A stretch of 35,578 bases of DNA from an uncultured Lachnospiraceae bacterium (GTDB lineage Bacteria; Bacillota; Clostridia; Lachnospirales; Lachnospiraceae). The DNA is taken from assembly GCA_944383965.1 (NCBI GenBank), contig CALWRQ010000015.1, positions 1 through 35,578 on the forward strand, given 5' to 3'. The notes below the pieces were generated by a model. That model made no database searches and had not been told where the DNA came from. It saw nothing but the letters and a program-made list of their open reading frames with translations. This document shows, one piece after another, positions 31,248 through 35,578 of the stretch. Position numbers and translations under genes: made by a program. Position 1 is the first letter of the stretch. Each line of letters opens with the position of its first letter.

Positions 31248-32294
31248 ATGGCTGCTGTTTACCGCTGTCCAAGCTGCGGAAATATCATGGAATTTGACCC
31301 GGAAAGCCAGACTTTAAAATGCCCCAGCTGCGGAACTTCTCAGGAAATATCTGACTGTTCCGGCCGGATCCGGGAACACCTGCTTACTGCAGACGCCCGC
31401 AGAAAAATCCGGGCGGAGGAAAAGACCTCCCATACCGTGGAATGTCCGGGATGCGGGGCAAGAATCGAGGTAGATGCATCCAGCACTGCGGCTGAGTGCC
31501 CTTACTGCGGTTCCAAATATGTGCTGGCGTCCAAGCAGGAGGACACCATGGTTCCTGACGGCGTCCTTCCCTTTCAGTTTGATCGGGAAGCTGCCGTACA
31601 GAAATTCGGCCGGTGGGTTCAGGGACGTTTCTGGGCTCCGGGAAAGTTGAAGCACCTGTACCAGAGAGACCGTCTTCAGGGAATCTATCTGCCCTATTGG
31701 ACCTTCGATGCCAGAAGCGAAGCTTCCTACACTGCAAGAGGGGGCAGGGATCACCGCGAAACCTACCGGGAAGGAGGAAAAACAAGAACCCGGATCTACA
31801 CTGTATGGAGGCCGGTATCCGGTCATATCAGTTATTTTTTCGACGATCTGCTGATTCCTGCTTCCTCCAGCGTTGATCCCGGACTTCTGGACAGTGTGGA
31901 TTCCTTCGATACTTCCTCTCTGGCGGTCTATTCTCCGGAATACCTCTCCGGCTACAGCGCGGAATGTTTTTCTCTCTCTCTGAATGACGCAGGAGATCAG
32001 GCGCGGATGGAAATGGAGCGTCGTCTCCGGCGGATGGCTGAAGACGAAGTTCTGAAGCGCTATGACCATGTGGACAGCATGCATATTTCTCCTGTTTTCT
32101 CAGAAGAAACATTCAAATATATCCTGGTCCCCGTCTACAGTACGGCTTACCAGTACGGAAACCGCATATACCATGTTCTGATCAACGGACAGACCGGCCG
32201 GATCAGCGGAGAATACCCGAAAAGTATCCTGAAGATCGGCTTTTGCATCCTTCTGGCTGTTCTTGCTGCGGTTCTGATTTTTTACTTTTTTTAA
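31248..32294 (+). CDS. Zinc-ribbon membrane protein, YdjG-like
   Basis: A 348-residue protein with two zinc ribbons at the N-terminus (Cys7, 10, 25, 28 and Cys66, 69, 84, 87). A beta-rich middle domain contains LPYWTFDARSEASY and a C-terminal membrane helix lies at about 325-347 (LKIGFCILLAVLAAVLIF region). The TFIIB-type ribbon followed by a membrane anchor matches YdjG of Bacillus, which helps recruit PspA to the membrane. The ATG is 3 bases after the pspA stop with no strong ribosome site, so translation is probably coupled to pspA. No YdjH counterpart lies between it and the SPFH gene. Confidence 0.82.
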   Translation: MAAVYRCPSCGNIMEFDPESQTLKCPSCGTSQEISDCSGRIREHLLTADARRKIRAEEKTSHTVECPGCGARIEVDASSTAAECPYCGSKYVLASKQEDTMVPDGVLPFQFDREAAVQKFGRWVQGRFWAPGKLKHLYQRDRLQGIYLPYWTFDARSEASYTARGGRDHRETYREGGKTRTRIYTVWRPVSGHISYFFDDLLIPASSSVDPGLLDSVDSFDTSSLAVYSPEYLSGYSAECFSLSLNDAGDQARMEMERRLRRMAEDEVLKRYDHVDSMHISPVFSEETFKYILVPVYSTAYQYGNRIYHVLINGQTGRISGEYPKSILKIGFCILLAVLAAVLIFYFF

Positions 32295-32318
32295 TCTGCA
32301 ATGAATGGAGGTTTTCGT

Positions 32319-33245
32319 ATGAGTCTGTTCGGAAATCAGTTTTCCAATGTAATCGAATGGAACGAGTTCCGGGATGATGTTCTTTTCTGGAAATGGAGCA
32401 ATCAGGAGATCAAAAAAGGCAGCCGCCTGATCATCCGTCCCGGTCAGGACGCCGTATTTCTGTATAACGGCACAGTAGAAGGAATTTTTCGTGAGGAGGG
32501 AAACTATGAGGTCGAATCAGACATTCTTCCCTTCCTCTCCACATTAAAGGGCTTTCAATTCGGCTTCAACAGCGGTCTGAGAGCCGAAGTTCTGTTTATC
32601 AACACCAAAGAGATCCTGGTAAAATGGGGCACCAAAAATCCGGTACTCATTCCCTGTTCCAGCCTTCCCGGAGGAATGCCCGTCCGGGCCTTCGGCACTT
32701 TCACCTGCAAAGTATGGGATGACAGCGTACTGATCGAAAAGATCGCCGGCATCCGCCGTCAGTTTACGGTCGATGACGTAAAAGAACGCATTCTCTCCTC
32801 TCTGGGACAGCTGCTGATGAAGTGGATTTCTGTCCAGGGGAAAGATCTGTTCAACCTTCAGATGAACGCTACAGAGATCGGATCGGGGATCCGGGAGGAT
32901 CTGGATATGGAAATGCGCGCTGTAGGGATCTCCATTCCCTCCTTCACCGTTACCAGCTTCAGCTATCCCGATGAAGTCCAGAAAATGGCAGAGCAGGCAG
33001 CTGCTCAGAGCATGATCGGGGATGTGGGCCGTTTCCAGCAGGTTGCTCTCGGCCAGTCCCTGAACCAGGGCGGATCCGCTGCCTCAGGGATGGCCGGTAT
33101 GGCCGCAGGAATGGCCATGGGGCAGCAGCTGGTCTCCCAGCCCCATTCTTCTGCCCCCGGTCCTATCCCCAACTTCTGTCCCAACTGCGGGGCAAAAACA
33201 AGCGGAACCAATTTCTGCGGAAACTGCGGCTACAAATTAATATAA
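32319..33245 (+). CDS. SPFH-domain protein with C-terminal zinc ribbon, YdjI-like
   Basis: A 308-residue protein. An SPFH-type (virion core-like) domain covers about residues 10-230, with SRLIIRPGQDAVFLYNG and DLDMEMRAVGISIPSFTVTSF. A Gly/Ala/Met-rich flexible stretch follows (about 245-280). The tail is a zinc ribbon, CPNCG...CGNCGYKL. YdjI of Bacillus has this layout and acts with PspA. The start at 32319 has GGAGG 7 bases upstream. The frame 6 codons longer lacks a site. It lies 24 bases after the zinc-ribbon membrane gene in the same operon. Confidence 0.88.
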   Translation: MSLFGNQFSNVIEWNEFRDDVLFWKWSNQEIKKGSRLIIRPGQDAVFLYNGTVEGIFREEGNYEVESDILPFLSTLKGFQFGFNSGLRAEVLFINTKEILVKWGTKNPVLIPCSSLPGGMPVRAFGTFTCKVWDDSVLIEKIAGIRRQFTVDDVKERILSSLGQLLMKWISVQGKDLFNLQMNATEIGSGIREDLDMEMRAVGISIPSFTVTSFSYPDEVQKMAEQAAAQSMIGDVGRFQQVALGQSLNQGGSAASGMAGMAAGMAMGQQLVSQPHSSAPGPIPNFCPNCGAKTSGTNFCGNCGYKLI

Positions 33246-33272
33246 AGACGCCGAGGAAAGGAGGAATCGTCT

Positions 33273-33998
33273 TTGGAACTGATTGCGGCATCGGCCCTTT
33301 CTGCCGAACAGAAATCTCTTGTATCCGGACTTTTTTCTGCCTGTCGGGAATGGGAAGGACTTACTCTGTCCTTTCCGTCTGATGACGGGGACTTTTTCGT
33401 ACTCTGCATGGAAGGAGGCATCCTCGTCTCGGCTCTGGCTCTCTATCAGCTTGACTCCCATCTTTACGAATGTACGGCTGCCACTCATCCCGAACATCGC
33501 AGAAAAGGCTGTTTTTCCCAGGCTCTGGAGCTGGCGGAAAGCCGCTTCAGAAATTCCGACTTTTCCTTTGTCACTGACGGACACTGTCCTTCCGCCGCTT
33601 TTGTTCTGAAAAAGCTGAATGCCCGCTTCTGGTACAAGGAGCATATGATGCGTCTGGAGCTGTCCGGCTGGATCCCTCCCGTCCATGTGCTCCCCCCATC
33701 CTTTTCCGTGACAGTGGAGGACGGAGGAAGCTTTACCGCCTTTGTCCGCGGGAGAAAGATCGGAAGCTGCCGTGTCTCCCCTCTGGGAAGCGGAGTATAC
33801 CTTTACGGGATGGAAATCCTTCCTTCTTTCCGGGGAAAAGGGTTCGGCAACGCTTTCTTTATCCAGGTGCTGAAACATCTGCAGAAAACTGCTGCCTCCG
33901 TGACCCTCCAGGTTGCCGGCAGCAACACTGCCGCTTTGAATCTTTATAAAAAAGCAGGGTTCCTGATTACGGAAACTCTGTCCTATTACCTTTACTGA
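33273..33998 (+). CDS. Tandem-GNAT acetyltransferase-like protein
   Basis: A 241-residue protein with two GNAT-like halves. The first has ATHPEHRRKGCFSQALELAE (about 70-89). The second has MEILPSFRGKGFGNAFF (about 178-194, the acetyl-CoA loop) and VAGSNTAALNLYKKAGF. The start codon is TTG, with AGGAGG 8 bases upstream. It is the last gene of the PspA operon, 27 bases after the SPFH gene, before a terminator. The substrate is unknown. Membership in the stress operon may be incidental or may mean acetylation of a partner. Confidence 0.85.
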   Translation: MELIAASALSAEQKSLVSGLFSACREWEGLTLSFPSDDGDFFVLCMEGGILVSALALYQLDSHLYECTAATHPEHRRKGCFSQALELAESRFRNSDFSFVTDGHCPSAAFVLKKLNARFWYKEHMMRLELSGWIPPVHVLPPSFSVTVEDGGSFTAFVRGRKIGSCRVSPLGSGVYLYGMEILPSFRGKGFGNAFFIQVLKHLQKTAASVTLQVAGSNTAALNLYKKAGFLITETLSYYLY

Positions 33999-34029
33999 CC
34001 ATTCCGCCCAGCTCTCCTGTTCAGGATAA

Positions 34030-34076
34030 AAGGACCGGCAGGCACAGAAATCATTCTGTGCTCTGCCGGTCCTTTC
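34030..34076. terminator. Bidirectional terminator between the PspA operon and the alarmone synthetase
   Basis: A long stem, AAAGGACCGGCAG plus inner CACAGAA pairs, spans 34030-34076. It is followed by TTTCGGCTTGCTT on the plus strand and TTTTATCC on the minus strand. Confidence 0.88.
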
Positions 34077-34083
34077 GGCTTGC

Positions 34084-34794
34084 TTAATCCCCCCGCACCC
34101 GAATTCCCTGGGATTCGATCTGCTGGCGGATTTCCAGCATTTTTTTATCTGTCTGAGCGATCACATCGGCGCACTGCTTCAGCTCCTCGCCAATCTCCGC
34201 TGCATTATCCAGTTCTTTTTTATATTTCAGCTGATGATCCAGACTGGCCCAGAAATCCATGGCAATCGTACGGATCTGAACCTCCACCCGCATAGGTTCC
34301 TTCCGGTCGGAGAAAAATACCGGTATTTCCACAATCATGTGATAGCTGCGGTAACCGTTGGGCTTTGGATTCTTAATGTAATCCTTTACCGCAATCACGC
34401 GGATATCATCCTGTCTCACCAGCATATCCGCTACCGCGTAGATATCATCCAGGAAAGAGCAGATAATACGGATTCCTGCCACATCGTCCAGATTGGCCAC
34501 AACCGAATCCAGAGACACCTCCAATCCTCTTCTCTGAAGCTTCTCCACAATGCTGCTCGGCTTTTTCACTCTGGATTTGATCATCTCAATGGGGTTTCTG
34601 GAATTTCTCACCGACAGCTCGTCGTTTAAAACCTCCAGCTTCGTTTTTACCTCGCGAATGGCACAGGTATACATCATCATGATCTCCTGGAACTGGTGGG
34701 CCCTGTTGACAAATTCCTCGGGCACCTGTACCAGATCCGGTACACTGACAATGGACTGCTCCAGTTCGCTGTTGGGGGTCAAACTTACATTCAT
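34084..34794 (-). CDS. Small alarmone synthetase, RelA/SpoT-type GTP pyrophosphokinase
   Basis: A 236-residue single-domain (p)ppGpp synthetase, like RelQ/RelP of Bacillus and Staphylococcus, without hydrolase or regulatory domains. Visible synthetase motifs are DDVAGIRIICSF, NPKPNGYRSYHMIV and EVQIRTIAMDFWASLDHQLKYKK. It makes alarmones that lower GTP and slow growth under stress. A GAGG site lies about 5 bases before the ATG. It follows the Mrp/NBP35 gene by 16 bases, so the two may be one operon. I leave RelP or RelQ undecided. Confidence 0.93.
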   Translation of the reverse strand: MNVSLTPNSELEQSIVSVPDLVQVPEEFVNRAHQFQEIMMMYTCAIREVKTKLEVLNDELSVRNSRNPIEMIKSRVKKPSSIVEKLQRRGLEVSLDSVVANLDDVAGIRIICSFLDDIYAVADMLVRQDDIRVIAVKDYIKNPKPNGYRSYHMIVEIPVFFSDRKEPMRVEVQIRTIAMDFWASLDHQLKYKKELDNAAEIGEELKQCADVIAQTDKKMLEIRQQIESQGIRVRGD

Positions 34795-34810
34795 TCTCGC
34801 CTCACACCCT

Positions 34811-35578
34811 TTAAATTGCTTCTACGGCCTCCGCCGCCTGATCCAGATACGGCATCTCCAGGTATTCCACTCTTCCCGCGTCTACTGCCCTGGCAATTTC
34901 AGGATTGATCGGAAGCTTTGCCAATACCGGAAGTCCATATTCAGCGGCAACCTCCTCAATGCGGCTCTCTCCGAATACACTGATCTTTCTGCCGCAGTCC
35001 GGACACTCCACATAGCTCATGTTCTCCACTACGCCCAGGATCGGAATATTCATCTTTTTCGCCATGTTCACTGCTTTCGCCACGATCATGGATACCAGTT
35101 CCTGAGGAGAGGTAACAATTACGATCCCGTTTACAGGAAGAGACTGGAAAACCGTCAGCGGAACATCTCCCGTTCCCGGAGGCATATCCACAAACATATA
35201 ATCCACATTCTCCCACAGGGTTTCCTGCCAGAACTGCTTTACCGCGCCGGCGATCACCGGGCCTCTCCAGATCACAGGATCTGTCTCGCTGTCCAGAAGC
35301 AGATTCGCACTCATAACCTCGATTCCTGTCGCTGTGGTAGCCGGCACCATCAGATTTCCGGGAGCCATACCTACTCCGTCATTTCCCAGACCGAACGCGG
35401 TAGGAATGGACGGACCTGTGATGTCAGCGTCCAGAATTGCCGTTTTATAACCTTTGTTTCTCATTTTTACTGCCAGCATAGAGGTGACCAGAGATTTTCC
35501 CACGCCGCCCTTTCCGCTTACAATACCGATTACTTTATTTACAGAACTTGCCTCATTAAGAGGTGCAATAAAACTGGT
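34811..35578 (-). CDS. Mrp/NBP35-family iron-sulfur carrier ATPase, 5' end outside window
   Basis: A P-loop ATPase of the ApbC/Mrp/NBP35 family that carries and delivers Fe-S clusters. The visible part has the deviant Walker A GIVSGKGGVGKS (35th to 24th codons before 35503, read across the frame to the window edge). It also has DADITGPSIP, VDMPPGTGD and the CPDCG pair. The frame stays open to base 35578, so the N-terminus lies beyond the window. An internal GTG at 35503 is within Walker A and is not the start. The 255 visible residues already cover most of the domain. Confidence 0.93.
   Translation of the reverse strand, partial: TSFIAPLNEASSVNKVIGIVSGKGGVGKSLVTSMLAVKMRNKGYKTAILDADITGPSIPTAFGLGNDGVGMAPGNLMVPATTATGIEVMSANLLLDSETDPVIWRGPVIAGAVKQFWQETLWENVDYMFVDMPPGTGDVPLTVFQSLPVNGIVIVTSPQELVSMIVAKAVNMAKKMNIPILGVVENMSYVECPDCGRKISVFGESRIEEVAAEYGLPVLAKLPINPEIARAVDAGRVEYLEMPYLDQAAEAVEAI

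Noticed and set aside
34811..35503. GTG at 35503 as start of the Mrp/NBP35 gene
   Set aside because: The codon is the Val inside the Walker A motif, and the frame stays open to the window edge, so the gene is cut rather than starting there.
1..35578. Mobile elements, CRISPR arrays, tRNA or rRNA genes
   Set aside because: I saw no transposase or integrase motifs, no regularly spaced direct repeats beyond the short lipoprotein units, and no tRNA-like cloverleaf or conserved rRNA segments. A tRNA scan was not possible.

Overview
The window looks like chromosomal DNA of a gut-type clostridium, most probably Lachnospiraceae. Evidence: moderate GC, strong AGGAGG-type ribosome binding sites, class I PurE, type 1B PyrD paired with PyrK, type 2 PyrF, an HrcA/CIRCE-controlled Hsp20, a PspA/zinc-ribbon/SPFH operon of the Bacillus YdjFGI kind, and a 49-residue membrane protein behind pyrE. 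The assignment rests on recognition of families, not on a search. I see no rRNA, tRNA, CRISPR array, insertion sequence or phage genes, and no gene-free stretch longer than about 225 bases.

Layout. 1-3.6 kb (minus): purE-purM-purN-purD with short overlaps, closed by a terminator at the left edge. 3.6-6.6 kb (minus): VanZ-like protein, small membrane protein and a long M29 aminopeptidase. 6.6-7.6 kb: pyrE plus a 49-residue membrane protein. 7.6-9.5 kb: adenine deaminase. 9.5-12.0 kb: TetR regulator with two operator copies on its own promoter, overlapping a cation/proton antiporter fused to a cytidylate-kinase-like P-loop domain. 12.1-16.6 kb: a three-gene operon (UroD/MtaA-like methyltransferase, iron alcohol dehydrogenase, YkvI-like transporter) divergent from a LysR gene. 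16.7-18.4 kb: ferredoxin-type aldo/keto reductase divergent from an HxlR regulator. 18.5-21.1 kb: pyrF-pyrK-pyrD. 21.2-23.9 kb: LysR divergent from a split ChrA pair, followed by a convergent stand-alone cytidylate-kinase-like gene. 24-27.2 kb (plus): lipoprotein, then MBOAT plus SGNH acyltransferase-type pair. 27.2-27.8 kb: CIRCE-hsp20. 27.8-30.4 kb (minus): MtaD-type amidohydrolase and lrgA-lrgB. 30.5-34.0 kb (plus): pspA, zinc-ribbon membrane protein, SPFH/zinc-ribbon protein, tandem GNAT. 34.1 kb to the end (minus): small alarmone synthetase and a Mrp/NBP35 ATPase cut by the window edge.

How the genes work together. Nucleotide metabolism dominates: purine synthesis, adenine salvage, four pyrimidine genes, a methylthioadenosine/adenosylhomocysteine-type deaminase and a (p)ppGpp synthetase. 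Membrane stress and envelope genes (PspA module, LrgAB, Hsp20, MBOAT/SGNH) fill the right half. Regulation is unusually legible: divergent regulator/target pairs carry dyads at sensible positions, and the pyrE and pyrF promoters have the same hexamers and spacing.

The most unusual items are the antiporter-kinase fusion together with a second kinase of the same family beside the ChrA transporters, the LysR-linked methyltransferase/dehydrogenase/transporter operon, the AKR lacking two tetrad residues, and the M29 aminopeptidase with a long N-terminal extension.
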